This document shows, in pieces, positions 1-9,016 of a stretch of DNA of 64,000 nt. A program made the translations under genes and the position numbers. This DNA is from Bacillus mobilis (GTDB lineage Bacteria; Bacillota; Bacilli; Bacillales; Bacillaceae_G), in NCBI RefSeq assembly GCF_001884045.1, contig NZ_MACF01000018.1, positions 1-64,000 of the forward strand, written 5' to 3'. Each line of letters begins with the position of its first letter. The first letter of the stretch is position 1. The notes beneath the pieces are model-generated. The model had not been told where the DNA came from. It searched no databases and saw only the letters and a program-made list of their open reading frames with translations.

Positions 1-253
1 CACCACCACAACCAAATCCACAGCTATCACATCTACTAATGCCGCCGCAAAGATCACAGCCACCGTTTGCATAAGCATCATAGTATCCAAATCCTGTATC
101 AAAAGATGAGCGCTGTTGCACTGGTTCAATCCATACGGAGCTTTTTGTCACATCAATTATTTTACCTAAATGAATGCGACCATCACGATCTTCAATTCGA
201 ACGACTTTACCGAAATAACGTTGGCACGTATCGTAACATTTTTGTCTATGCAT
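1..253 (-). CDS. hypothetical Cys/Gly-rich small protein (3' end outside window)
   Basis: The minus-strand frame opens with ATG at 251-253 behind an excellent ribosome site (GGAGG, about 258-265) and stays open to the window edge, so the C-terminus is missing. The visible 84 residues begin MHRQKCYDTCQRYFGK. They contain a short beta-rich stretch (VVRIEDRDGRIHLGKI) followed by a Gly/Cys tail with CDLCGG and CDSCGFGCGG. The Cys pairs could bind metal or cross-link, as in some spore-coat small proteins, but that is inference. I do not recognise the family. It is divergent from the gene at 389. Confidence 0.6.
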   Translation of the reverse strand, partial: MHRQKCYDTCQRYFGKVVRIEDRDGRIHLGKIIDVTKSSVWIEPVQQRSSFDTGFGYYDAYANGGCDLCGGISRCDSCGFGCGG

Positions 254-388
254 GTTCTTTCCTCCTTCCCCATTACAGTAATACGATATGTAAAGGGGAC
301 AAGTGCGGCTTGTACGAATGCCCTATCTATCATAATTGTTATAGGAAAGGGGAAATATAGGAGAAGGATATATAAGGAGGAAAAGGCA

Positions 389-724
389 ATGAAATCTACA
401 GATCAGTTTCAGACATACGAAGTACCGTGGGAAGAATTTATTGAAGCATTGCGAGAGGAGATGAAGAAGCAAGTAGGGGCAGATATAATTGATACAGTAG
501 TTTGCAATTTAGAAGATGGCTTTGAAGTGTATACATATGTGCAGGGGGATTTGGATTTTGAATATAAGGAAGCACTTGAAAGAAAATACGGAAGCGATGC
601 AAAAACTCCTAATTTGTTAACAATTATGTTATTAGCTAGTATTTATAGTACAAGTGAAGAGAATATACGCTTGCATGCGGATAATAAAGATAACCCGGTT
701 GTTGAAGTGTATGTGAAGCAATAA
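389..724 (+). CDS. hypothetical acidic protein, 111 aa
   Basis: The frame is open from 170, but the start at 389 is chosen because a perfect AAGGAGG lies 9 bases upstream (374-380). The product begins MKSTDQFQTYEVPWEEFIEA and is acidic, mixed alpha/beta, with no signal peptide, transmembrane segment or metal motif. It stands alone, divergent from the gene at 1-253, and ends just before a terminator at 766-804. I do not recognise the family and assign no function. Confidence 0.65.
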   Translation: MKSTDQFQTYEVPWEEFIEALREEMKKQVGADIIDTVVCNLEDGFEVYTYVQGDLDFEYKEALERKYGSDAKTPNLLTIMLLASIYSTSEENIRLHADNKDNPVVEVYVKQ

Positions 725-765
725 ATCAAACTTTTTGATATATGTTTTGAATACGAAAAGTAGGA

Positions 766-804
766 AAAGTCTGTTTTAAGTGTAGAGCTTAAACAGGCTT
801 TTTT
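766..804 (+). terminator. Rho-independent terminator
   Basis: CTGTTTTAAG (771-780) pairs with CTTAAACAG (788-796) and is followed by a T-run. It ends the 389-724 gene. The remaining bases to 974 show no gene. Confidence 0.8.
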
Positions 805-974
805 ACTTATAGTATCGGATAGAAAACGCTAGAAGGAATACTATTCAGTTTATATAACTGTTTACATAATAAAGTTATGCTATGTTAGTTGTCCTAAAAT
901 ACAAGTCATATATCTTGTTTCCTCTCATAAATTTAAACATAGGAATTTGTCTACAAAGGTGGCGAAGCCTCATC

Positions 975-3074
975 ATGAAAATTCGAATTTGTGCCACATT
1001 CATGTTGTTTCTATTTATATGGTTACATCCTTTTTGGACTTTTGCAAAAGGAGAGGAGGCAAAGGAAAGGGTCGTTTCACTTGTATATGATGATTCGGGC
1101 AGCATGAGAAATAACGATCGCTGGAAATATGCCAATTACGCTTTGCAAAGTTTAGTTGCGCTATTAGATGAAAAAGATAAATTTTCGTATGTTCCAATGA
1201 GCAAGCCGAATGATCCATTAAACATTTCGTTAACGAAGGATAAGAGACAAACAGAAATTGAGGGGATTGGGGCATGGAAAACGTATTTAAATACTCCGTT
1301 TAGCGCAGTAGAAACGGCGATGCAATCTATAAAAAAGGAAGCAGATATAGATGGAAAACGTGAATTTTGGCTTATTGTCTTAACTGACGGGGCATTTAAT
1401 GATTTAGAGAAAGATAAGGTTGGCGGGAAAGAACAAATCTTGCAGAAGTTAGCACAGTTTAAGAAGGATATGGATGCAAAAAAGATATCGCTACATCCAA
1501 TTTTAATTACGATGGAAGAGGATTTAGGACAGCAAGAAAAGGCACAACTAAATACGTTTAAAGAGATATGGAAGAAAGAGATAAACGGAGTAGCGATGCC
1601 ATCTAGTGGAGAGGATGGTATTGTAAAAAGCGTCAATCAAGTGGCTGCATTAGTTGCAAATCGTGATCCGTTCTCTTCTGTTGAATCGATTGTAAAAACG
1701 AAAGTAGTAGGGAAGAAAGTAGAGATTACAACACCATTTCCATTAAAGCGTATGACGCTTGTACGACAATCGCCTTCTTTGTCTACTTATCAGGTCACAC
1801 AAATTTCTAAACCGTTACAATTCCAATCTTCCTATTCCATACATGCACCAGGAGAAGCGAAATTATTCGGAAATATAGTTCATATCAGTACGGAAAATCA
1901 GGAAGTTATTAAACCAGGAACTTATACGATAGAGGTGGATCGAGACATTGAGAAAGAAGGACTACAAGTACTAGTTGAACCAGCGCTTAACTATACTGTT
2001 TCTACTTATGACAAAGATGATCGTAGTCAAAAAAATGTGGAAGAAATGTACGAAGGTGTTACTGCTGTTATTGAAGCGAAGCCTACCGAATTACCAATTC
2101 AGTCTTCATATTTTCAGGCAGAAGTAGAAATAGACGGAAAACAGTACCAGATGAAGTGGGACGATAAAAAACATGTATTTTACTACGAAACGAAGATTGA
2201 TAAAGGGTTAGTGCGCGGGAAAGTTCATATGAACATAAAGGGATTTTACAGACAGACGAAAGAATTTAAAGTCGAAGTAACGGAAAAACCAAAATTATCA
2301 CTGCAAACTATTACGAAAGATTATGAAGAAAAAGTAACAAATTTAGAGAATAGTAAACCCTTTATTATACAACCACAGTTAGATGGTAAGCCGATGACAG
2401 AAGAGGCTGTAAAGAAACTATTAAAATCTACTGGTGTCACATCTAAACAATCAATCAACTATGAAATCAAACAACATGGTAATCAAATTTATATTTATCC
2501 TCGACCTCATTACTCCGACACATTCAATTTTACAGATACCGGCACCGTAGAAGCTACCATCGCAGTGCAAGATTCAAAATTACAAGAAGTAAAGAAAAGT
2601 ATTTCACTTCATATTCAAAATGCACCGTTTTATGAAAAATATGCGCTTATCTTTAAGTTTGTTATTCCTATCACTTTATTACTGTTAGTAGTAGGAATAA
2701 TCGTTTTAGGATGGATTGTTCGTCCAAGATTTCACCGGAAAGCACTATTGTATTACGAATGGGATCAAGAGGTAGCGAAAGATTGGTTATATCAATCTGA
2801 ACCAGAGTTACTTAAAAATAAATGGTGGAAGCACTATTTTGGCATTCCGTTTAGGGCAGAAAGAAAGACTGTGCAATCTGTTACGTTTATAGCAAAGAAA
2901 GGATCGAAATCAATATTTGTAGCGAAAGAGTCACAAGTAGTAGGAATGATTATTGATGGGATGTTTATAACAGAGGATGAGGTTGGAATGGAGCATAAGA
3001 CGCTATATCCAAATGAACTTTTAGTAATTGATAGAGGATATGGTAAAGAGATTTACAGGTACGAGTGTGAATAG
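975..3074 (+). CDS. von Willebrand factor A domain membrane protein, partner of tubulin-like protein
   Basis: The product is 699 residues from ATG 975; an in-frame start at 882 lacks a ribosome site, and 975 begins a clear signal peptide. Residues 1-24 form the signal peptide. The vWA domain follows, with the metal-site motif D39-x-S41-x-S43 (YDDSGSM) and a TDGAF motif further on. A long extracytoplasmic beta-rich region leads to one transmembrane helix at about 560-582 and a roughly 117-residue basic C-terminal domain, presumably cytoplasmic. vWA domains bind protein partners through a divalent metal. The next gene, 73 bases downstream with no terminator between, encodes a tubulin/FtsZ-like protein, so this is the likely membrane anchor or receptor of a two-protein assembly. 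Role inferred, not shown. Confidence 0.8.
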   Translation: MKIRICATFMLFLFIWLHPFWTFAKGEEAKERVVSLVYDDSGSMRNNDRWKYANYALQSLVALLDEKDKFSYVPMSKPNDPLNISLTKDKRQTEIEGIGAWKTYLNTPFSAVETAMQSIKKEADIDGKREFWLIVLTDGAFNDLEKDKVGGKEQILQKLAQFKKDMDAKKISLHPILITMEEDLGQQEKAQLNTFKEIWKKEINGVAMPSSGEDGIVKSVNQVAALVANRDPFSSVESIVKTKVVGKKVEITTPFPLKRMTLVRQSPSLSTYQVTQISKPLQFQSSYSIHAPGEAKLFGNIVHISTENQEVIKPGTYTIEVDRDIEKEGLQVLVEPALNYTVSTYDKDDRSQKNVEEMYEGVTAVIEAKPTELPIQSSYFQAEVEIDGKQYQMKWDDKKHVFYYETKIDKGLVRGKVHMNIKGFYRQTKEFKVEVTEKPKLSLQTITKDYEEKVTNLENSKPFIIQPQLDGKPMTEEAVKKLLKSTGVTSKQSINYEIKQHGNQIYIYPRPHYSDTFNFTDTGTVEATIAVQDSKLQEVKKSISLHIQNAPFYEKYALIFKFVIPITLLLLVVGIIVLGWIVRPRFHRKALLYYEWDQEVAKDWLYQSEPELLKNKWWKHYFGIPFRAERKTVQSVTFIAKKGSKSIFVAKESQVVGMIIDGMFITEDEVGMEHKTLYPNELLVIDRGYGKEIYRYECE

Positions 3075-3147
3075 TAGATAGGGCAAAGAGGGGAATTTTA
3101 GCTTTCCCTCCTCTTTTCAAACAAGCAAGAATAGGAAGGTGGTTCAC

Positions 3148-6100
3148 ATGACGTTACAAGTTCCAACGATATTAATTGGTTTAGGTGGAATCGGTAGTAC
3201 TGTAACACATCAAATATATGAAAGACTACCTGAGGAGCGCCGGAAAAAGGTAGCAATGCACGTATTTGATACAGATGTGAATACATTGAGTAAATTTGAT
3301 CATATTCGAAAGTTTAAAACACAAACGAGTTCAAGTAAAACGCCAAGAGAGTATATTGCGGGAGATCCAACGATTCCAGAATGGTTTCCAATGGACCCGA
3401 CTATACTTGATAAACCACTGACGGAAGGGGCAGGACAGTTACGCGTCATTTCCCGTTTAGCGTTACGTGCTGCGATGAAAGAAGATAAATTGACATCCTT
3501 TTGGCAAGAAATCGAGAAGATTTTTCCGGTTACAAGCGATCAAACGGAATATGGAGTACGTGTCATTATAGTAACGTCACTAGCGGGCGGAACAGGTTCA
3601 GGGATGTTTCTACAAATTGCATTATATTTACGTGAAATGCTTCGGAAAAAACTGCAGCATCACAACATTTTAATACGTGGTGCATTTCTAATGCCTGACG
3701 TTTTAGTTAAGACGAGAACGGTTAGTGCGAAAGAGTTTGAAACGGTGCAGGCAAACGGCTATGCCTCGTTAAAAGAATTACATGCCATTACACTCGGTTC
3801 TACGGGGGAATTATCAAAACGCGGTGGCGTCACGATTGAATTAGAGTATCGTCCTGATCAAGTAGATGAGGATGGGAGAACGAATCATACGATTAAACAG
3901 CATCATTTACCGTACAATTATTGTTTCTTATACGATTATGAAAATCTACATGGACACCATCTGCACAATTTATCAGATTATATGGAGCAAATGGCAAATA
4001 CGATTTATTTACAGTTATTTAGTCCGATGTCTGCAAACCATTTTGCGCAGGAAGATAATCAAATTCAGCAATTAGCAGAATCGAGCGGGAAAGGACGATA
4101 TTGCGGGGCAGGAACGGCAAAGATTATTTATCCGTATGAGCACGTGTTAAAATATTGTGCTTTAAAATGGGCAGTGCAAGGTTTAGATGAATCGTGGCTT
4201 CATTTAGATCAACTGTTTCAAGAGAAGAAACAAAGATATGATCAAGATGTAAAACGAGGGATGCAACGTGAAAAGCCAGAGCGTGGGAAAAGTTATTTAG
4301 AAGACTTAGAACATCTTGCTACTCGTCCGGAACAGGCTCATATTTTCTATAGACAAATGTACAATGAAACGCGTGAAGGAGCAGAAGGTGGTAAGGTTGG
4401 TGTAGCGAAATCTAAATTATTTTTAGAAGCTGTAGAAAGCTATGTACAGCGTACGGTGCAAAAAGATGAGGAATTAAACCGTCTGCAGCATGAGTGTAAA
4501 ATTTCGGCTGCGAAGCTGAAAATGATGGAGCAAATGAAAGGTGAAGTAGCAAGAGTGGATCATGCGGTTCGTTTATATGCGTATGCGATTCCGAGCCGCG
4601 TACATGAACATGTAACGACACTTTTATATGACATGATTGAATCAGACCGTTTTTCACCAAGTGGTTCTGAAGGGCAGTCATATCAACTAAATACATGGTT
4701 TTTAAAGAAAACAGATCCTGTTCACCCAGTATCAGCTCGTTTTATGTTATATGAAATTCGAAAGCAGTTAGTCGAGAAAATGAATCGACTACATGAAAAT
4801 AATGAACAAAAGCGCAATTTAATTCAAAACTACGATAAGAAATTTAATGTGAGTAATATTGATGGAACGGTAACAGCTGTTCGCCGAGTAGAAATCGCGC
4901 AGCAACAAGGCTGGTTTGGAAAAATGATGAATAATCAGCAGCGTTTGTTTAAAAAAGAATTTGAAGATATTGTAACGCAGTATGTACACAAATTAAACGA
5001 GTATCGTAAAGAAATGCTATTAGAACTCGTTTATCAATCACTATATCAAGCGGTTAATAAAATGATTCAATATTGGGAAAGATTTTTTGATAATTTACAC
5101 GAAACACGTGAAAATTTATTGTTCGAAATTCAAAAACGAAGCAAGGAATTTGAAGGGAAAACAAACCCAACGAATGTATACGTATTAGCTGAAGAGAAGT
5201 TACAAGGAAAAATATGGCAAGATATGCAGCAACATTTAAATTTAGGAGTATTACCGAAAGATATATCTGCGGAAATTTATATGAGTTTATACGGGGAATA
5301 TTGCCGGGATGCGAAAACAGAAGAGATTCAATCGAAAAAGGTAGAAGACTTTTATCGTGAGCACATACTAAGTTATTGCTACGATGAATTACAAATACGC
5401 TATCGCGATAAGTTAGAACTGAATATCGTTGAGGCGTTACGAAAAGAAGCGGATTATAAGAAGCGTGATCGTGATGAATACGTCCGTGAAAAAATTGAAG
5501 ACTTGTTCCATTTAGCTAGTCCATTTGTGCCGAAAGTTTCACATCATAGGGAATTACAATATTGGGGTATACATCCATCTTTAAAGAAAGAACTACAAGA
5601 GGAATTAATTCAAGAAATGTTTAAAGAAAAAGATACAGTACATGAAGCTTTTTCGCCATTTGAAGTCATTTGTTATCGTGCGCATTACGGTTTATCGTTG
5701 CAAGACTTTCCTAAGCTTTCGTCTGGACACATTGCAAATGGATTTATGAATGATAAAGGTGATTATTTTCAGTCATACTATCGCCGTGTAAACAAGTTGA
5801 ATAGTAAAAAATCTAGTTTAACGCCGCATTTAGATAAGTATTGGCACTTACCAGCATTCATGCCAGACTTAAATGCAACACAAACGAAGTTAGATTACGA
5901 TAAATGTAATCGAGCTCTTCTATACGCGTATATGTATCGCTGGATTAGTTTAGTTGCTGTTGATGGTCAGTTCGTGTATCAATATAACGGTGTTGGGCGT
6001 AGCTTCTTAATTCAGTCGATGGGAAAAAATATTTCAAGTGAAAGTTACAAATTACACAGAGCATTGCTTCATAATCCGTTTATTTATGAAAACATCTTGT

Positions 6101-6510
6101 CCAGATTTGAAGAAGAACAAGAAAAAGCGATGATACAGGGCGGACATTTATATACACATCCGTTCGTATTAGGTGCTCAAGATATTAGATGGCTTCGTAA
6201 AGAGCATGTCCATAATATTTTAGATATGATTTTAATGTATGACCGTGAAGCAAAATATGACCCAACGCTAGAAGAAACTTCTGATGAATTATTAAGGCTA
6301 TTTCTTGATGAAATTGAGTTGTATTTCCAAAACTATTACGGTACAGGTGCCGATATGGTTGCAAAGAAAGAGAAAGAAATGTTTATTAAACAATTGTGGG
6401 ATCGTTCGTATGCGAAAGGTTATGTAGACCCAAATAGTGCTCCTTATAAAAAGTGGCAAAATTTATTAAGCGTTTATGATGAAGAGGAAACACCAAAAAC
6501 GAATGTTTAA
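3148..6510 (+). CDS. tubulin/FtsZ-like (Tubulin_2 type) protein, 1120 aa
   Basis: ATG 3148 is chosen over GTG 3139 because AGGAAGGTGG lies 6 bases upstream. The N-terminus has a Gly-rich nucleotide-binding loop (ILIGLGGIGS, residues 8-17). It also carries the tubulin/FtsZ signature as SLAGGTGSG (144-152), matching the GGGTG(T/S)G phosphate loop. The remaining ~900 residues are mostly helical and charged, far longer than FtsZ (~380), with no signal peptide or transmembrane segment. It matches the bacterial tubulin-like family often annotated Tubulin_2. From memory, Makarova and Koonin proposed that one such family forms a membrane-remodelling system with a vWA protein. The upstream vWA-membrane gene is the obvious partner. 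GTP binding or polymerisation is inferred. Confidence 0.8.
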   Translation: MTLQVPTILIGLGGIGSTVTHQIYERLPEERRKKVAMHVFDTDVNTLSKFDHIRKFKTQTSSSKTPREYIAGDPTIPEWFPMDPTILDKPLTEGAGQLRVISRLALRAAMKEDKLTSFWQEIEKIFPVTSDQTEYGVRVIIVTSLAGGTGSGMFLQIALYLREMLRKKLQHHNILIRGAFLMPDVLVKTRTVSAKEFETVQANGYASLKELHAITLGSTGELSKRGGVTIELEYRPDQVDEDGRTNHTIKQHHLPYNYCFLYDYENLHGHHLHNLSDYMEQMANTIYLQLFSPMSANHFAQEDNQIQQLAESSGKGRYCGAGTAKIIYPYEHVLKYCALKWAVQGLDESWLHLDQLFQEKKQRYDQDVKRGMQREKPERGKSYLEDLEHLATRPEQAHIFYRQMYNETREGAEGGKVGVAKSKLFLEAVESYVQRTVQKDEELNRLQHECKISAAKLKMMEQMKGEVARVDHAVRLYAYAIPSRVHEHVTTLLYDMIESDRFSPSGSEGQSYQLNTWFLKKTDPVHPVSARFMLYEIRKQLVEKMNRLHENNEQKRNLIQNYDKKFNVSNIDGTVTAVRRVEIAQQQGWFGKMMNNQQRLFKKEFEDIVTQYVHKLNEYRKEMLLELVYQSLYQAVNKMIQYWERFFDNLHETRENLLFEIQKRSKEFEGKTNPTNVYVLAEEKLQGKIWQDMQQHLNLGVLPKDISAEIYMSLYGEYCRDAKTEEIQSKKVEDFYREHILSYCYDELQIRYRDKLELNIVEALRKEADYKKRDRDEYVREKIEDLFHLASPFVPKVSHHRELQYWGIHPSLKKELQEELIQEMFKEKDTVHEAFSPFEVICYRAHYGLSLQDFPKLSSGHIANGFMNDKGDYFQSYYRRVNKLNSKKSSLTPHLDKYWHLPAFMPDLNATQTKLDYDKCNRALLYAYMYRWISLVAVDGQFVYQYNGVGRSFLIQSMGKNISSESYKLHRALLHNPFIYENILSRFEEEQEKAMIQGGHLYTHPFVLGAQDIRWLRKEHVHNILDMILMYDREAKYDPTLEETSDELLRLFLDEIELYFQNYYGTGADMVAKKEKEMFIKQLWDRSYAKGYVDPNSAPYKKWQNLLSVYDEEETPKTNV

Positions 6511-6567
6511 TGAATGAAAAGGGAATCCTTAAAAGTGGCAATACAACTTTAGAAAAGAGGGATTCCG

Positions 6568-6702
6568 ATGCCGTTTTTAGGAAGTGTATATCAAATATTT
6601 GGATTGTATCCAGAAATTTATTATGGAATGATTTCAGCTGAACTTGCGGAGCAGCAAAGATTGGAACAAGCGGAAAACGAAGAACCAGAAACAGAAGCGT
6701 AA
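6568..6702 (+). CDS. small acidic ORF, 44 aa, third gene of vWA/tubulin-like module
   Basis: ATG 6568 sits 8 bases after AAAGAGG (6554-6560). The product starts MPFLGSVYQIFGLYPEIYYG and ends in a Glu-rich helix (ISAELAEQQRLEQAENEEPETEA). It lies 57 bases after the tubulin-like stop and before the module's terminator, so it is probably co-transcribed. The hydrophobic N-terminus could sit at the membrane surface. Family not recognised; it may be a small accessory of the module. Confidence 0.55.
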   Translation: MPFLGSVYQIFGLYPEIYYGMISAELAEQQRLEQAENEEPETEA

Positions 6703-6732
6703 CTGTATAAGAAGTTTCAAAATAAAAATGAT

Positions 6733-6780
6733 AACACGCTGCTTACTCTTTACACGTATAAGAGTAAGTAGCGTGTTTTT
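6733..6780 (+). terminator. strong terminator between convergent transcripts
   Basis: ACACGCTGCTTACTCTT pairs with AAGAGTAAGTAGCGTGT, a 17-base arm with one mismatch, followed by TTTTT. It ends the vWA/tubulin-like module. Its symmetry means it may also stop the minus-strand ger operon. Confidence 0.9.
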
Positions 6781-6781
6781 A

Positions 6782-7918
6782 CTATTTAATGATCCCGTTT
6801 TCTAAAATTTTAATAGTAGGAGTTACTTTCACATTAGCTTTTGAAAAGGCACTTGGCCAATCATCTTCGACAGTTTTCCATTCTTTATATTGAAACGCTC
6901 TCGCATAATCACCAAATCCAAACGGATCAAGTTGCTGCTTTTGAATGTTGTGGATTAAATCGTTTAAATCTTTGTTTAGCTGTTTTGTAATAAGAGAGGT
7001 TAATTTCTTTCTATCTTTGTCTATATCCATGTTGAATGTAAGTTCAGATACGGAAACTTTAAAATCCATTGCAATATTAAATTTGAAGTGGTTATCGTTA
7101 TAATTTGTGTGAATGTCACGATTCATGCTAAGAACATTTATTGTTACGAAATCTTTGCCTTCTGTATCTTTTAAATCACTATTACTTTCAACTTGAGTAG
7201 AAGGGATCTTCATTGTAAGAGAAACTGGTGTATTGGCCTTCTTTTGTAATAGAAGAAGGAGGGCACTTTCATATCGATTTAAAGACATCTTATAGATTCC
7301 GCGAGAAGTTAATAGTGCGGAACCGGTAACGATAATATCTTTTTTTCCTTTTTTTATTTCTGAGATAGCAGGTGTTATACCTTTATTAAAAGTTTGCCTA
7401 TGAAATTCATGGAATGTCGTAAACGCGGTTCGATTGTATAGTTTGTTCGTATTAATTAAATCTGTTAAATATTCAGGAAGTGCAGGCTTATCCTTGAAAT
7501 TATTATATATAACAGAAGAAATTGGACCGTCAACTGCAACCATGCGCATATTTCCAGTATTTTTAGGGTCGCGATACCAAACATCAAGGTAAGGCATAGC
7601 GCCTTCTTGTTTTAAAAACTTCGTGCTAAATAAAATGAGCTGTAACTTTTCTGTAGATACTAAACCGCTACTTGAACTATTAAATGTTGCTTTTGCTTCT
7701 CGAGGGGTATGTACTGTCGCTTCATGAGTTTCGTATTTTTTCTCCACATCTTCATTAAAAATAGGGTTTACGTGGTACACAATTAATTTTCCTTTTGCTT
7801 TTGCATCAAACCCATAAATTAATGAAATGGATTGTTTTTCTAAGTCGAGCCGATCTCCTCCACATCCTGTTAAAAAGGTTATGAGAAAGAAAAATATAGT
7901 GAAAATAAAGCGCCTCAT
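6782..7918 (-). CDS. GerC-family spore germination lipoprotein (Ger(x)C)
   Basis: The product is 378 residues, a normal length for Ger(x)C. The N-terminus is a lipoprotein signal with lipobox FLTGC, so the mature protein would be anchored by its Cys to the outer face of the spore inner membrane. GerC subunits act with GerA and GerB subunits as a nutrient germinant receptor. ATG 7918 directly follows the gerB-type stop (TAAATG), indicating translational coupling. It is the last gene of the operon, closed by the terminator at 6733-6780. The cereus group has several ger operons, and I cannot say from sequence alone which named one this is. Confidence 0.9.
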   Translation of the reverse strand: MRRFIFTIFFFLITFLTGCGGDRLDLEKQSISLIYGFDAKAKGKLIVYHVNPIFNEDVEKKYETHEATVHTPREAKATFNSSSSGLVSTEKLQLILFSTKFLKQEGAMPYLDVWYRDPKNTGNMRMVAVDGPISSVIYNNFKDKPALPEYLTDLINTNKLYNRTAFTTFHEFHRQTFNKGITPAISEIKKGKKDIIVTGSALLTSRGIYKMSLNRYESALLLLLQKKANTPVSLTMKIPSTQVESNSDLKDTEGKDFVTINVLSMNRDIHTNYNDNHFKFNIAMDFKVSVSELTFNMDIDKDRKKLTSLITKQLNKDLNDLIHNIQKQQLDPFGFGDYARAFQYKEWKTVEDDWPSAFSKANVKVTPTIKILENGIIK

Positions 7919-9016
7919 TTAAATTCTTCTCCTTTTCCAATGCTGATAAAGTGTCATGTATAAGAGAAATACGACTGGGAATAGAAAAACGATAAAATAA
8001 CTTGCAGTTCCCCAAAATTCTCGCAATGCACTTATTTGATACGAGGATGGGATGTAAAAGAATAAAACGAAAACACACCCAAATAGTAAAAACCAAACAG
8101 GTAATGAACTCTCTTTTTTGTTAAGTAATTGATTGATTCCATCTGAAGCAGTGAAAATATAGGGAATGCAAGAATCAAAAATAATGAAGAGATAAAATGA
8201 CAAAAAGATAATTTCAAACCGTTCCAGAAATGAAAAGTGAAAGGGTGTAACAAGAGAAAGAGTGGGCCATAAAAACTTTGTTATACCATCCGGGCTAAAA
8301 TAAACAAAAGAGACGAACGTGACTTGAAGATAAACAAATAGCGTAATCAAATTCGCAAGAACGATCCCTTTTTTGGCAGATGACTTATTACTGAGATAAG
8401 GATAAAGGACAAATGCAAATTCAAATCCGAGAAACGCAATAATAGTTGATTTTACTGTGTTGAAAACGGGTATCCATCCCTCTTTCAGGAGAGGAAGAAG
8501 ATAAACCCAATGCCCGTCTTTAAGTGGGATAAATAATAATAATGGCATCCAGAGTGTAAAGAAGACAGTAAAAACAGCATAGCGGCTAATAATAAGAACA
8601 CCTTTACATGCGAGCATAAGCATTGGAATAGATAGTAACATCATAATTAAAAACATTGGAGATCTAGGTAAAATCCAAATGTGAATAACGTATAAGAGGG
8701 AGAATATTAAAGAAACAGCTGCAAGTACAGCATATAAAATCCACAGTAGCATCGCGATTTTTCCTAGCCATTTCCCAAAATAACGTGTTAACACATCAAG
8801 TAAAGAATAACCAGGATGTTTCGCCATAATTTGTATAATACAAAGACTTACACAAGTAGTTATAGCCCATCCAATAATAATTGACATCCAGCCATCGGTA
8901 TTCGCCCCTTGTGCAACTTCACGTGGAAGTGTGAGTACACCAAATCCAACTTGAACACCACTAATTGTTAGAATGTATTGAAATAAAGTGATCTCCCTCT
9001 TTGCGCGATTTGTCAC
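7919..9016 (-). CDS. GerB-family spore germination permease-like protein
   Basis: The product is 365 residues, an integral membrane protein of the amino acid/polyamine/organocation-related spore permease (GerAB) family with about ten hydrophobic helices. It begins MTNRAKREITLFQYILTISG. GerB subunits carry the germinant-sensing site of the receptor in the spore inner membrane. The GTG start at 9014-9016 overlaps the gerA-type stop (GTGA), and the stop abuts the gerC ATG, so all three are co-translated. Germinant specificity cannot be read from the sequence. Confidence 0.92.
   Translation of the reverse strand: MTNRAKREITLFQYILTISGVQVGFGVLTLPREVAQGANTDGWMSIIIGWAITTCVSLCIIQIMAKHPGYSLLDVLTRYFGKWLGKIAMLLWILYAVLAAVSLIFSLLYVIHIWILPRSPMFLIMMLLSIPMLMLACKGVLIISRYAVFTVFFTLWMPLLLFIPLKDGHWVYLLPLLKEGWIPVFNTVKSTIIAFLGFEFAFVLYPYLSNKSSAKKGIVLANLITLFVYLQVTFVSFVYFSPDGITKFLWPTLSLVTPFHFSFLERFEIIFLSFYLFIIFDSCIPYIFTASDGINQLLNKKESSLPVWFLLFGCVFVLFFYIPSSYQISALREFWGTASYFIVFLFPVVFLLYMTLYQHWKRRRI

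Noticed and set aside
67-360. 97-codon plus-strand ORF across the divergent region at the window start
   Set aside because: No ribosome site, and it runs antisense to the better-supported Cys-rich minus gene (1-253) and through the promoter region.
882-974. Upstream in-frame extension of the vWA gene
   Set aside because: No ribosome site at 882, and the signal peptide clearly begins at 975.
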